Origin: Rhodoferax sp. OV413
GTDB lineage: Bacteria > Pseudomonadota > Gammaproteobacteria > Pseudomonadales > Pseudohongiellaceae
Direction: 5' to 3'
Assembly: GCA_943330915.2 (NCBI GenBank)
Contig: CALQJO020000008.1
Span: 1-64,000 of the forward strand
Length of the DNA: 64,000 nucleotides
Shown here: positions 44,807 through 53,856 of the stretch, piece after piece
Layout of the letters: each line of letters opens with the position of its first letter
How positions within the stretch are numbered: position 1 is the first letter of the stretch
Program-made: the position numbers and the translations under genes
The notes under the pieces: model-generated
Told to the model about the DNA's origin: nothing
Database searches by the model: none
What the model saw: only the letters and a program-made list of their open reading frames with translations

Positions 44807-46284
44807 CGCTTGACCTGCATGTTGATGGTTTGCTCGGTTGCTTTGTTATAGGGCGGCAACATACCGCCGAGTTTGCCGATATTGAAGCCAGTCTGGCGGA
44901 ACACACTCTTGGCATGACTGAAGGTACGGAACCCGTCCAATCCATGATAGGCACCCATGCCACTGGGTCCGACTCCGCCAAATGGCAATTCTTCCTGCAT
45001 GATGTGCATGATCACATCGTTGATACAAACGCCGCCGGAGGTGGTGCGTGTCAGCACCGCCTGCTCTTCCTGCTTGTTACGACCAAAATAGTAGGCTGCC
45101 AGCGGACGCGGATGAGCATTAACGTAGTGAATGGTGTCGCTAAAGTCTTGGTAGGTGCGGATAGGCAGCAAGGGGCCAAACAATTCTTCTTCCATCACCT
45201 GCAGGTCATCAGGCGGATTGATGATCAGCGTTGGCGGAATTTTACGGCGCTGCGCCTGTGCGGCGAAATCTTCACCGGCAGGATTAATGGCAACCGTCCT
45301 GATACCGCGCTGCTCAGCTTCCTGCAAATATCCATTGAGCCGCGCATAGTGCCGGTCATTGACAATGGCGGTGTATTCCGGATTGTCGAGCATCGTGGGA
45401 TACATGGCACTGACCACTTTTTGTGCGGCGCTGACGACCGCCTCAAGATGCTCTTCAGGCACCAGCAGATAATCCGGCGCCAGACAGATCTGACCTGCAT
45501 TCAACGTTTTTCCCAGCATGATGCGTTCAAGGCTATGTTCAATATTGGCAGTGCGCGACACAATCACTGGCGACTTGCCACCCAGCTCCAGCGTCACCGG
45601 CACCAGATTACGCGCGGCAGCAGCCATGATGTGTCGGGCCACTGACGTTGCTCCGGTGAACAGCAAATGGTCAAAGGGCAAGGCACTGAAGGCCTGACCA
45701 ACCTCCGGGCCGCCGGTAAACAACGCCACCTCATTTTTATCCCAGGCGGCGCTGACCATCTCGCTCATCACCGCTGATGTGGCCGGCGTGAACTCCGAGG
45801 GTTTGATCATCACGCGGTTGCCTGCTGCCAGAATTCCCGCCAGAGGGCCAAAGGTGAGATTCACCGGAAAATTCCACGGCGAAATCACACCCACAACACC
45901 CAGTGGTTGGCATTGAATGTGTGAGCGGCCACCCAGCAGATTAAAGGGAAACGAGCTCGGGCGGCGTTGGGGTTTCATCCACGTGTGCAGGTGTTTACGC
46001 GCATGTTTCAGCGGTGTCAGTGACGCGGCAATATCCGTCAGCAGGGTTACCTGACGCGAGCGGCAACTGAAGTCGGTGTTCAGTGCATCAACCAGTTTGT
46101 GTTGGAATTTCAGTAAAACATCAATACCGCGATCGATGCGATCAATGCGCGTCGCGGCGCTGACCGCGCCCTGCTGTAAGTAGTCTTCGCGCTGGGCGTC
46201 GAGCGCGCTGCGTAACATGGCCGCAATCTGTGCTGACTCGGTTACCGGATCACTATCTGCGCGGTTATCCACTGTGCTGGTCAT
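44803..46284 (-). CDS. Aldehyde dehydrogenase, coniferyl-aldehyde type
   Basis: A 493-residue NAD(P)-dependent aldehyde dehydrogenase. Seen: PWNFPVNLTFGPLAGILAAGNRV (cofactor region), catalytic Glu in LELGGKSP, nucleophile Cys in NAGQICLAPDY and the C-terminal EELPFGGVGPSGMGAYHG. The LAPDYLLVP context and a long helical N-terminus fit the coniferyl aldehyde dehydrogenase subgroup, whose members also oxidise long-chain or other aromatic aldehydes. It lacks a signal peptide. It is translationally coupled to the MBL protein downstream. Confidence 0.9.
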   Translation of the reverse strand: MTSTVDNRADSDPVTESAQIAAMLRSALDAQREDYLQQGAVSAATRIDRIDRGIDVLLKFQHKLVDALNTDFSCRSRQVTLLTDIAASLTPLKHARKHLHTWMKPQRRPSSFPFNLLGGRSHIQCQPLGVVGVISPWNFPVNLTFGPLAGILAAGNRVMIKPSEFTPATSAVMSEMVSAAWDKNEVALFTGGPEVGQAFSALPFDHLLFTGATSVARHIMAAAARNLVPVTLELGGKSPVIVSRTANIEHSLERIMLGKTLNAGQICLAPDYLLVPEEHLEAVVSAAQKVVSAMYPTMLDNPEYTAIVNDRHYARLNGYLQEAEQRGIRTVAINPAGEDFAAQAQRRKIPPTLIINPPDDLQVMEEELFGPLLPIRTYQDFSDTIHYVNAHPRPLAAYYFGRNKQEEQAVLTRTTSGGVCINDVIMHIMQEELPFGGVGPSGMGAYHGLDGFRTFSHAKSVFRQTGFNIGKLGGMLPPYNKATEQTINMQVKR

Positions 46285-46334
46285 CTTGGTTTACTCATTT
46301 TTTGATCATTCAGGATTTAATTATTTTGCAGACA

Positions 46335-47258
46335 TTAATTACCCAGTGCACGCAACTCTTCATACACAATCGGCAAAAAGTCTGCGGCCGTCCATGAAGG
46401 CACCTGACCCCAACGCGCGTCATGAATCGCCAGGGGCGCGGCCGCGATGGTTTGTTCCAGCGTCAGCCCCTGTGCCACCAGCGCTGAAATGCGCTCGCGG
46501 ATATCGTAAAGCAGGGCCAATACTTCCTGCATACCTTCGCGATTGCTGACGCCACTGCCATGACCCGGAATCACTTTGGTATCGGGGCCTGCCAGCTCAA
46601 TCGCCAGTTCCATGGCTGCAATCATGCCCAGAAAACTGCCGCCGTTGTAGACATCAATAATGGGATACATATTGGTACGGAACACGTCACCCAGATGCAT
46701 GACATCAGAGCCGCGAAAGTGCACAAAACTGTCACCATCTGTGTGCGCGGGCGGTGCAATAAACACACGCACTTCTTCGCCGTTCAGATGAAAACTGATG
46801 GCATCGCTGTAGGTGATTACCGGCAGCGCACCCGCTGGCGGCTGCGGAAAAGTAATACCACCGCGTCGGGGTATCCGCAGTTCAGTGAGCATGCGCACCC
46901 GCACATCGTCGTGCGCCAGAATGGTCACGCCATAGGCAGCCAGATTATTGTTGCCACCGATGTGATCGGGGTGCACGTGAGTATTGACCACAAAACGTAT
47001 TTCCGCATCACTGATAGATCGCACTGCCGTGAGCAGATTTTCGGTGTCACGGTCATAACGGTCATCAATCAACAGCACACCATCTGGCCCCGAGAACACA
47101 CCGATATTGCCATCGGTATCAGGCGCTTCCAGCATGTGTACATTGCCGGCAACATGCGTCACTTTAAAAAAATTATCGGCGGACTGTGAAGACACAATGC
47201 CGGGGGTCAGCAGGCATACAGTGACTAGAAGTTTTTTGATGACAGGTGTCATGGCCAT
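46335..47258 (-). CDS. Secreted metallo-beta-lactamase-fold hydrolase
   Basis: A 307-residue protein with a signal peptide (ending IVSSQS) and a complete di-metal site: NTHVHPDHIGGN (His 94, His 96, Asp 98, His 99), His in PPAHTDGDSF and His in VIPGHGSGV. The layout fits the secreted cyclase-like MBL group often annotated as quinoprotein relay or hydroxyacylglutathione hydrolase relatives. GAGG stands 6 nt before ATG 47258. Its substrate is unknown. A gap of 50 nt separates it from the aldehyde dehydrogenase gene upstream-strand neighbour, so they may share a transcript. Confidence 0.86.
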   Translation of the reverse strand: MAMTPVIKKLLVTVCLLTPGIVSSQSADNFFKVTHVAGNVHMLEAPDTDGNIGVFSGPDGVLLIDDRYDRDTENLLTAVRSISDAEIRFVVNTHVHPDHIGGNNNLAAYGVTILAHDDVRVRMLTELRIPRRGGITFPQPPAGALPVITYSDAISFHLNGEEVRVFIAPPAHTDGDSFVHFRGSDVMHLGDVFRTNMYPIIDVYNGGSFLGMIAAMELAIELAGPDTKVIPGHGSGVSNREGMQEVLALLYDIRERISALVAQGLTLEQTIAAAPLAIHDARWGQVPSWTAADFLPIVYEELRALGN

Positions 47259-47349
47259 ACCGAACCTCGTTGTTGATTAAATTTTATCCGTGTGCAAAAT
47301 TGCACTCACTGATTTGTACCCATTGATCCATTTTCACAAGGAAATACTC

Positions 47350-47760
47350 ATGAACTTCATACGCAGCAACATCAAGTGGATCATGCTCGCCGGTGGCGTA
47401 CTGACCTGCACCATGGCGCTGGCCATCGTTGCGCCGCAACTGGCCCTGCAACGTACCTTTGGCGCAACGCTGGAAGGACCGTTGGCCGAGGTGGTTGTGC
47501 GCAGTTGGGGTATGTTGGTGACGCTGGTGGGTGCCATGCTGATTGTTGCCGCCTACCGTCCTGTGTATCGTCCGCTGGTCTTGCTGGTTGCTGCTGTGAG
47601 TAAAGCCGCGCTGTTGTTGCTGATTGCCCTTCCTGGCCGCGAGTTTGCTGCAACCGCCGCGCCGGTCATCGTGGCGGATGGCCTGATGGTGGTGTTGTTC
47701 AGCGCTTATCTGTTGGGTCTCAGCGCAGGTCAGCATCATGCGCCTTCCGGTTCCGACTGA
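47350..47760 (+). CDS. Small four-span membrane protein
   Basis: A 136-residue protein of unknown function with about four membrane spans (WIMLAGGVLTCTMALAIVAP, LVTLVGAMLIVAAY, LVLLVAAVSKAALLLLIAL, APVIVADGLMVVLFSAYLLG), similar in size and layout to small DUF4345-like proteins, though I cannot confirm that family. AGGA stands 8 nt before ATG 47350. Its last 41 nt overlap the convergent sulfatase gene. Confidence 0.7.
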   Translation: MNFIRSNIKWIMLAGGVLTCTMALAIVAPQLALQRTFGATLEGPLAEVVVRSWGMLVTLVGAMLIVAAYRPVYRPLVLLVAAVSKAALLLLIALPGREFAATAAPVIVADGLMVVLFSAYLLGLSAGQHHAPSGSD

Positions 47761-49549
47761 GCCAAGGCCGCAGCAAAAACCTGTAGATCAATCCTGACAG
47801 TAACAACACAGCCACCAACAAGCCCACAACCATGGCCACAAGGGTCGTGCCATATTCTTCAATAATGTTTTGCGTTGAGGCCTGCGCGATCATTTGTTGA
47901 CCCGAATATCCCGCAGGCATAGGTAACACGCCAACGTCAGCAGCGTAGGACGCGTAGTCCTGCAACATCTGTGCAACGCGCTCCGGCTGCTCTGCGCTGA
48001 GGTCGCGGGTTTCCCCCGGATCACGCACCACATTGTGCAAGCGCCACACACCATCGCCGTAGAAGTCGAGATTACGCACCAGTTTATAGTCACCTTTGAA
48101 CACCGCCGATTGTCCTGAGGCTTCCAGCGAAACGGCATCCTCTGGCCCATAGACAGCCGCCTGCCTGCCTTGCAACACATCAAACAGGCTGCGCCCGGTA
48201 AACGCCGGACCGCTCGTCAGTGCTGCAGTGCCTGTCAAATCCAGAAGCGTGGGTACCAGATCGGTCATAAAGCTGAAGGGGTGCAGCACACCTGCAGCTG
48301 GAATACCGGGGCCAGACATGATCAAAGGCACACGTGTCCCGCCTTCCGAGGCATGAAACTTGAACAATGACCCCGCAACACCGCCGGCCAGCGCCCATTC
48401 CGGGCCAATGGACGCGTAGGTGCCGCGCTCGCCCAAGGTGTCAGTGGCCAGTGAATAGCCTTCCAGGCGCAGCCACAGCCGGAAGCCGGGATCGACCGTT
48501 GGATGATTGTGTTCAGGCCCGTTATCTGAGAGCACCACAAACACGCTGTTGTCATAGACGCCGGTGGTCTTCAGGTGATCTATCAACCGGCCAACGTGGA
48601 AATCCATGGCTTCCAGCATCCCGGCGTTAATCTGCATACTGCGGATACTGCTCTCGCGCTCGGCATCCGAGATATCTTCCCATTGGCGCAGCACCGCAGG
48701 CACCGGGGCCAGCTCGGTATCCGCGGGGATCAACCCGCGCGCGACCGCGGCTGCATGACGACGCTGGCGTTGAACTTCCCAGCCTGCATCGTAAACACCG
48801 TTGTAACGCTCGATGTATTCCCTTGGCGCCTGCACGGGAATATGGATGGCCTGGAAACCAATGTAGGAGAAGAACGGTTGATCCGGTTCACGCTGGTCAA
48901 TGAATTCAATCATCTTGTCGACCAGAAACTCGGATGAATAGAAGTCGTCTGGCAAGGTGCCGCGCTGCCCGTCTTCAAACCAGTCGGCCTGGTCATATTG
49001 CGGCAGGTACGAGCGCTGCTCCCAATTATCCGCGCCCGAGGCGTCAAGTATAAAACTGCGATCAAACCCGCGGGCCACCGGCAGGCTCTCTGGCGAGTGT
49101 CCCAGATGCCACTTACCCGAGACAAAGCTGGCATAACCGGCTGCACGCAGATGCTCTGCCAGCGTGGGCACATCACTGGCCAATTCGCCCCGGTAAGAGG
49201 GGTGATCCGCCTGTTCTGGCGGGCGCAGGTGATCCAGTGTTGCGACACCCGCCCGGTGGCTGGGCACGCCGGTCATCAACATGGCACGCGAGGGCGCGCA
49301 GGTGGGAGTGGTATGGAAATTACTGAACATCACACCGGATGCCGCCAGACTGTCGATGTTGGGCGTCTTGATCTCACTGCCATATGCGCCCAGATCGGTG
49401 AAACCGGCATCATCAATCAGGATCACCACAACGTTGGGTTGAGCGGCCATCGCTGGCGCGGTCGCCAGCCACAGCGTCATCAGGCACAACAGCTTGGCTA
49501 CGCGGCTGAACATGCCTCCGTCCCCATAACTTGTCACATGAGCTGCCAT
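47720..49549 (-). CDS. Arylsulfatase-type sulfatase with C-terminal membrane anchor
   Basis: A 609-residue S1-family sulfatase that should hydrolyse a sulfate ester outside the cytoplasm. After the signal peptide come the metal-binding VVVILIDDAGF (Asp 46-47), the formylglycine motif CAPSR (Cys 84 to Arg 88), GKWHLGHS and SDNGPEH. Unusually a membrane span (LVAMVVGLLVAVLLLSGLIY) and basic tail close the protein, so it should be anchored in the inner membrane facing the periplasm. ATG 49549 has GGAGGA 5 nt upstream; the later ATG 49513 starts right at the signal peptide. The Cys-type motif fits the FGE gene just upstream. Confidence 0.92.
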   Translation of the reverse strand: MAAHVTSYGDGGMFSRVAKLLCLMTLWLATAPAMAAQPNVVVILIDDAGFTDLGAYGSEIKTPNIDSLAASGVMFSNFHTTPTCAPSRAMLMTGVPSHRAGVATLDHLRPPEQADHPSYRGELASDVPTLAEHLRAAGYASFVSGKWHLGHSPESLPVARGFDRSFILDASGADNWEQRSYLPQYDQADWFEDGQRGTLPDDFYSSEFLVDKMIEFIDQREPDQPFFSYIGFQAIHIPVQAPREYIERYNGVYDAGWEVQRQRRHAAAVARGLIPADTELAPVPAVLRQWEDISDAERESSIRSMQINAGMLEAMDFHVGRLIDHLKTTGVYDNSVFVVLSDNGPEHNHPTVDPGFRLWLRLEGYSLATDTLGERGTYASIGPEWALAGGVAGSLFKFHASEGGTRVPLIMSGPGIPAAGVLHPFSFMTDLVPTLLDLTGTAALTSGPAFTGRSLFDVLQGRQAAVYGPEDAVSLEASGQSAVFKGDYKLVRNLDFYGDGVWRLHNVVRDPGETRDLSAEQPERVAQMLQDYASYAADVGVLPMPAGYSGQQMIAQASTQNIIEEYGTTLVAMVVGLLVAVLLLSGLIYRFLLRPWLSRNRKAHDADLR

Positions 49550-49582
49550 CAGTTCCTCCGTCCCCATGCCATGAGTGACATG
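49515..49582 (-). repeat. Duplicated ribosome-site segment at the sulfatase start
   Basis: An imperfect repeat of 26-28 bp (49555-49582 and 49515-49540) shares a perfect 13-bp core, ATGGGGACGGAGG on the minus strand, at 40-bp spacing. Each copy brings a GGAGG ribosome site near an ATG: one suits ATG 49549, the other abuts ATG 49513. The spacing is not a multiple of three. Confidence 0.75.
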
Positions 49583-49592
49583 ATTTGTATGT

Positions 49593-50507
49593 TTAGGCAT
49601 CGCGGGCACACCTGAAACCGACGTGCATTAAGGAACTGTCGGGGGTGGAGTGGCTGCGTGAGGACACCCGGTAGCCGTGACAGACAGCCGCCTCGCATAA
49701 AAATGACCCGCCGCGCTGTACTTTTGTGCTGCCTTGCAACGGCGCATCGTCAGCACCTTTACGTCCGGCATAATTGCCGTGCCAGTCCGCCGTCCATTCC
49801 CAGACGTTGCCGGCCATGTCACTCAGCCCGGCCGGCGACAGTCCAAAGTGTCCCACTGGAGAAGTGGTTGCAAAACCGTCGTCGAGGGTATTGATGATGG
49901 GGAACGTACCGTTCCAGGTATTGGCCTGCCAGACGCGGGCCGGGAAGTCACCTTCCTTCAACAAGATGTCGCCAAAGGCATAACTGACATCACCGTCGTG
50001 ACCACTACGCGCGGCAAACTCCCACTCCACTTCGCTGGGCAGGCGCTTGTCGTGAGCACTGCAATACGCATGAGCATCATCCCAGGACACCTGGGTGACG
50101 GGGTGATCGGCGGGCGCCGGTTCGCCGTCGGGCCCCAAGGGAGAGCGCCAGTTCGCACCGGGCTGCAGAAACCAGCGCCCGGTACCAAACTGCATCACCG
50201 CGGCATCACCAAATTGTTCGGCAGTGGTGACATGCCCGGTTTGCTGAACAAACGCTGCAAATGCTGCGACGGTCACCGGCGTGCGATCCATCAGAAAGGC
50301 AGGCAACTGCACAGTAAACACCGGCCGCTCATCGTCCAAGCCCTGTTCAGAGCCAATGACCGATTGCCCGCCGGGGATCAACACCATATCAGCGGGCAGA
50401 TCATCGGCGGCCGCCGTTGCGACCAGCAGCATTGCCCCGACCAGTGCGCAGGACCTGATCATGAAGCGCCCAAGCGGACGAGGATTTGCAGCAAACAAGG
50501 CAGTCAC
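49593..50507 (-). CDS. Formylglycine-generating enzyme (sulfatase maturase), with signal peptide
   Basis: FGE oxidises the Cys in sulfatase CxPxR motifs to formylglycine using copper and oxygen. The FGE-sulfatase fold is seen in MVLIPGGQSVIGSE, HPVTQVSWDDAHAYCSAHDKRLPSEVEWEFAAR and GNVWEWTADW. The copper-binding cysteines lie in GGSFLCEAAVCHGYR (Cys 271 and Cys 276), followed by TPDSSLMHVGFRCA, as in true FGEs. GTG 50507 has GAGGA 7 nt upstream and leads into a secretion-like segment ending ATAAADD. It lies 43 nt before the sulfatase, so the two form a pair. Confidence 0.9.
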   Translation of the reverse strand: MTALFAANPRPLGRFMIRSCALVGAMLLVATAAADDLPADMVLIPGGQSVIGSEQGLDDERPVFTVQLPAFLMDRTPVTVAAFAAFVQQTGHVTTAEQFGDAAVMQFGTGRWFLQPGANWRSPLGPDGEPAPADHPVTQVSWDDAHAYCSAHDKRLPSEVEWEFAARSGHDGDVSYAFGDILLKEGDFPARVWQANTWNGTFPIINTLDDGFATTSPVGHFGLSPAGLSDMAGNVWEWTADWHGNYAGRKGADDAPLQGSTKVQRGGSFLCEAAVCHGYRVSSRSHSTPDSSLMHVGFRCARDA

Positions 50508-50608
50508 GGGCGTTTCCTCGCTATAGGTCACATGTTATTATCCAGAAGTATAATTACGGCACCCAGGATTGTCTAGCTCACCAAAAATCATAATAGGGAT
50601 AAGATCTT

Positions 50609-51916
50609 ATGAAGATAAAACCTTGGTTGAGGACCCGCGTCACTGCCCTGTTGACCAGCCGCGTTTACCGTCAACTGCGTCGCAGTACAGCGGCATTGAT
50701 CAGACGTATCAAAGGCCAAGCGCCCGTTGTGCATTATTTCCACCAGGTCGACGATCCTTATTCCGATCTGGCGGTACGCGCCCTGCCACACCTTGTTGGT
50801 CAGTATCCAATCACCCTGGTGCCGCACCTGGTTTCTGCTCCTGATGCCGGGGCAGCGCCGGAGCCTCAGCGCCTGGTGGAATGGTCATTGCGCGACGCTG
50901 CCGATCTCGCCCGCGCCCTGAATCTGCAGTCACCCCCCTGGCAGACGGCGCCCGATGCCAGCGCCGTTGTCCAGGCTCAGGCCTCACTGGCCGGGATCAC
51001 AGATCCTGTCAGGTTCGCCGACATCGTGGCTAAACTGCAGCCTGCAGAACCGGATCTGGCGGCCAGCGACATTCCGGCCAGCGACCTTGCAGACACTGCG
51101 CTTCAGGAGGGCAACGCGCTGCGCCAGGCACTGGGTCACTATCTGGGCGGCATGTTTTATTTTGAGGGGGAATGGTACTGGGGACTGGATCGGCTGCCAT
51201 ATCTGGAGCAACGCCTGCAAACCTTGTCACGCAACAACACTGTTGCGCCTTTTGTGAGCCGACTGGAATGCTCCGTCGACGAGACTCAAGCAGTTCCTGC
51301 GCACACGCAACAGCGCCCTGTACTGGATTTGTACTTCTCCTTTCGCAGCCCTTACAGCTGGATCGCACTGCCGAGAGTGTTTGCCTTGGCAAGGCGCTAC
51401 AACGCCCAGCTGAATCTGCGTTTTGTATTGCCCATGGTGATGCGCGGTCTGCCAATCCCGGAGTCCAAACGCCTTTACATTGTCAGCGACACCAAACGCG
51501 AAGCGGAGCGGGTGGGCCTGCCGTTTGGCTTGATTGCCGACCCGGTGGGAAAACCCACCGAACGCGGGCTGGCAGTGTTGCACCACGCCATTCAAGCTGG
51601 CAAAGGCGAGGCTTTTGCGCTGTCATTCATGCGCGGCGTGTTTGCTGAAGGCATCAGTGCGCGCAGTGACTCCGGGCTGCTGACGCTGTGCACTCGCGCG
51701 GGGATCACTGAGGCGCAGATGCAGGCAGCGCTGGCTGATGCCAGCTGGCGCTCTGTCGCTGAAGCCAATCGTGGCGAAATGTTTGCACTCGGCATCTGGG
51801 GTGTGCCGGCCTTCCGTGTCAATAAAGGCAGCGCACACTGGGGCCAGGACCGCCTGTGGCTGCTGGAGCAGCAACTCAGGCAAGCAACGATGCCAGCACC
51901 CGACGCTCCCCGCTGA
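50609..51916 (+). CDS. Tandem DsbA/HCCA-isomerase thioredoxin-fold protein
   Basis: A 435-residue protein with two similar halves. The N-terminal half (from VVHYFHQVDDPYSDLAVRALPHL) and C-terminal half (from VLDLYFSFRSPYSWIALPRVFALARRY) both match the start of the 2-hydroxychromene-2-carboxylate isomerase/kappa-GST branch of the DsbA family. The SPYS in the second half is the usual glutathione-binding Ser site; no CxxC is present. The ending FGIWGVPAF-like ALGIWGVPAFRVNKG is the cis-Pro loop. It probably binds glutathione; substrate unknown. The last 41 nt overlap the convergent TauD-type gene. Confidence 0.78.
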   Translation: MKIKPWLRTRVTALLTSRVYRQLRRSTAALIRRIKGQAPVVHYFHQVDDPYSDLAVRALPHLVGQYPITLVPHLVSAPDAGAAPEPQRLVEWSLRDAADLARALNLQSPPWQTAPDASAVVQAQASLAGITDPVRFADIVAKLQPAEPDLAASDIPASDLADTALQEGNALRQALGHYLGGMFYFEGEWYWGLDRLPYLEQRLQTLSRNNTVAPFVSRLECSVDETQAVPAHTQQRPVLDLYFSFRSPYSWIALPRVFALARRYNAQLNLRFVLPMVMRGLPIPESKRLYIVSDTKREAERVGLPFGLIADPVGKPTERGLAVLHHAIQAGKGEAFALSFMRGVFAEGISARSDSGLLTLCTRAGITEAQMQAALADASWRSVAEANRGEMFALGIWGVPAFRVNKGSAHWGQDRLWLLEQQLRQATMPAPDAPR

Positions 51917-52889
51917 AGGGGCGGCGTCCATGCATGACCAGTGAGTTATCCACCAGCGCCACGTCACCCGCTTGCCACTGCATATCAAAGGAGAGCTTCT
52001 CCGCCAGGTCAATCACGGTGGCCATGGCCTGCGGATCGATAACACTGCCATCACCAAAACAGATGGATTTCTGCGCCACATTGCGCTTGTCCTGCCAGCC
52101 CTGAAACGCCGCGATCAATTGGTTAAAGAACACCCGTCGACCATCCTCGAGTGTGCGCACCGCCGGCAACACCGGCGTGGTGACGCGCAGATTGTCTTCT
52201 GCCAACCACTGCCATTGATACCCCAGACTCTGCAGTTTTGCTTCTGCGGCTGCTTTGTCAGGCGCGTTTAAGGTACTGCGCCAACTGCGGCCCTGCCCGG
52301 ACTGCAGATCCTCCTGGTCGGGCATGGTATTGGTGTATCTGACGCCTTTGGTCTCACAGGCGCTCACAAAATCAGGCATCAGCGTTTCGATCTGTGTCAG
52401 CAATACATCAGAGCGGCACAACGGAGTGGCACCACCGACTGCCGCCGGATGTTCACAAAAAAAGAACAAGGCAGACGGGTAAACGGGTGTCTGCGCCATT
52501 TCATGATGCAGATAGATCGCGATATTGGCAGGCGCTTCGTTGGCGGTAAACACCCGCTCCGTGCGATTACGCCTGACCGCATTGGATAAGGAATCGGTAT
52601 AGGTAAAATTTTTTAAACCAAACATCTGGATAAACGCATCAAAATCCATATCCGTTTTTAATGGAAATCCGCGAAACAGTATAGCCCCGTGCTCAGCCAG
52701 TTCAGACTGCAGGGATTGCCGGTGAGCGTGCACCCAATCCGACACGGCTTGTAAACCGCCGGCAGGTTCTGACTGCAGGGCATACACCAGCGGGAAAGCC
52801 TGGGGGTGAAATTGCTGATGGTTTGCAGGCACCGCTGCGACCGCCAGAGCAGCCTGATTGCTTGTTGTACTCACACTCACCTCAGTCAT
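51876..52889 (-). CDS. TauD/TfdA-family (SyrP-like) Fe(II)/2-oxoglutarate dioxygenase
   Basis: A 337-residue cytosolic oxygenase that should hydroxylate an organic substrate with 2-oxoglutarate and O2. The first Fe ligands are His 128-x-Glu 130 in YLHHEMAQTP (the HxE form seen in SyrP and clavaminate-synthase-like relatives), the distal His is in DNSLVMHGRRPF and the 2OG-binding Arg in GERRVLASL. GDVALVDNSLVMHGRRPFSG is typical of SyrP-like proteins. ATG 52889 overlaps the aldo/keto reductase stop by 8 nt, so it is the last gene of the operon from 57460. Taurine is not implied. Confidence 0.85.
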   Translation of the reverse strand: MTEVSVSTTSNQAALAVAAVPANHQQFHPQAFPLVYALQSEPAGGLQAVSDWVHAHRQSLQSELAEHGAILFRGFPLKTDMDFDAFIQMFGLKNFTYTDSLSNAVRRNRTERVFTANEAPANIAIYLHHEMAQTPVYPSALFFFCEHPAAVGGATPLCRSDVLLTQIETLMPDFVSACETKGVRYTNTMPDQEDLQSGQGRSWRSTLNAPDKAAAEAKLQSLGYQWQWLAEDNLRVTTPVLPAVRTLEDGRRVFFNQLIAAFQGWQDKRNVAQKSICFGDGSVIDPQAMATVIDLAEKLSFDMQWQAGDVALVDNSLVMHGRRPFSGERRVLASLLA

Positions 52890-53856
52890 AAATGGGATAA
52901 AACTTACCAAAGGCCAACTCGCAGAAAGCACCGGGATCATTAAAGCGGCGGTTCTGATTCAACGCGGAAATAGCCGCCATCTCGTCATCGCTGAGCGTGA
53001 AGTCAAACACCAAGAGGTTCTCAGCCAGACGCTCGACGCGAGAGGTTTTAGGAATCACTGAGGTGCCTCGCTGAACACCCCAGCGCAATACTACCTGCGC
53101 CGGCGTGCGCTGCACACGACGGGCAATGTCTTTCACCACCGCTTGTTGTAATACCGAATCCTGATCACTGGCCATGGACAACTCAACGTAGGAGCCGGCG
53201 CCCAGCGGTGAAAACGCCGTCACGGCGATGTCGTAATGCTGCGCCAGCCGGATCAGACGCTGCTGCGTCAGATACGGATGCGATTCAATCTGCAACATCG
53301 CCGGTTTTATGCGGGCATAGGCCATCAGATCGTGCAGCAGTGCGCTGTTGTAGTTACACACACCAATATTGCGAACCAGGCCTGCCGGCACCAGTGCTTC
53401 CATGGCGTGCCAGGTATCAGCCAGCGGCACCGGGTCAATCGTCATTTCGGGGCGCTCTGCCCTGGGATCAAAAATCCACTCCGGCGGATAACGCTCGGCC
53501 ATGGGCACGTACTTCAGGGAGATCGGAAAATGTATAAGGTACAGATCCAGATAATCGAGCCCCAGATCAGACAAGGATTTTTCGCAGGCTTCACGCACAT
53601 GTTGCGGATGATGAAAGGTGTTCCATAACTTTGAAGTAATCCATAGATCCTGACGCGTACACAGGCCCTGCGCCAGCGCGCGGCGGATACCCTCGCCGGC
53701 CTGTGTTTCATTGCCGTAATCCGCGGCACTGTCCAGATGACGGTAACCGGCTTTGATCGCATTAAACACCATCTCAGCGGTATCATCTTTGGCGATTTTC
53801 CAGAGACCAAACCCGACGGCCGGCATCTGCTGCTGTTTAACATTAATGCTGGTCAT
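52882..53856 (-). CDS. Aldo/keto reductase
   Basis: A 324-residue NADPH-dependent AKR with the full catalytic tetrad Asp 42, Tyr 47, Lys 76 and His 109 (LDSAADYGNE, WITSKLW, LYLIHFP) and a C-terminal phosphate-binding IPKTSRVERL. It would interconvert a carbonyl and alcohol, most likely on a sugar or polyol derivative. ATG 53856 overlaps the Gfo/Idh gene stop as ATGA, and its own stop overlaps the dioxygenase start, so it is tightly coupled to both. Confidence 0.92.
   Translation of the reverse strand: MTSINVKQQQMPAVGFGLWKIAKDDTAEMVFNAIKAGYRHLDSAADYGNETQAGEGIRRALAQGLCTRQDLWITSKLWNTFHHPQHVREACEKSLSDLGLDYLDLYLIHFPISLKYVPMAERYPPEWIFDPRAERPEMTIDPVPLADTWHAMEALVPAGLVRNIGVCNYNSALLHDLMAYARIKPAMLQIESHPYLTQQRLIRLAQHYDIAVTAFSPLGAGSYVELSMASDQDSVLQQAVVKDIARRVQRTPAQVVLRWGVQRGTSVIPKTSRVERLAENLLVFDFTLSDDEMAAISALNQNRRFNDPGAFCELAFGKFYPIYD

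Noticed and set aside
44443-45645. A 400-codon open frame on the + strand
   Set aside because: It is antisense to the MBL and aldehyde dehydrogenase genes, which carry intact active sites; its own translation is low-complexity at the start and has no recognisable fold.
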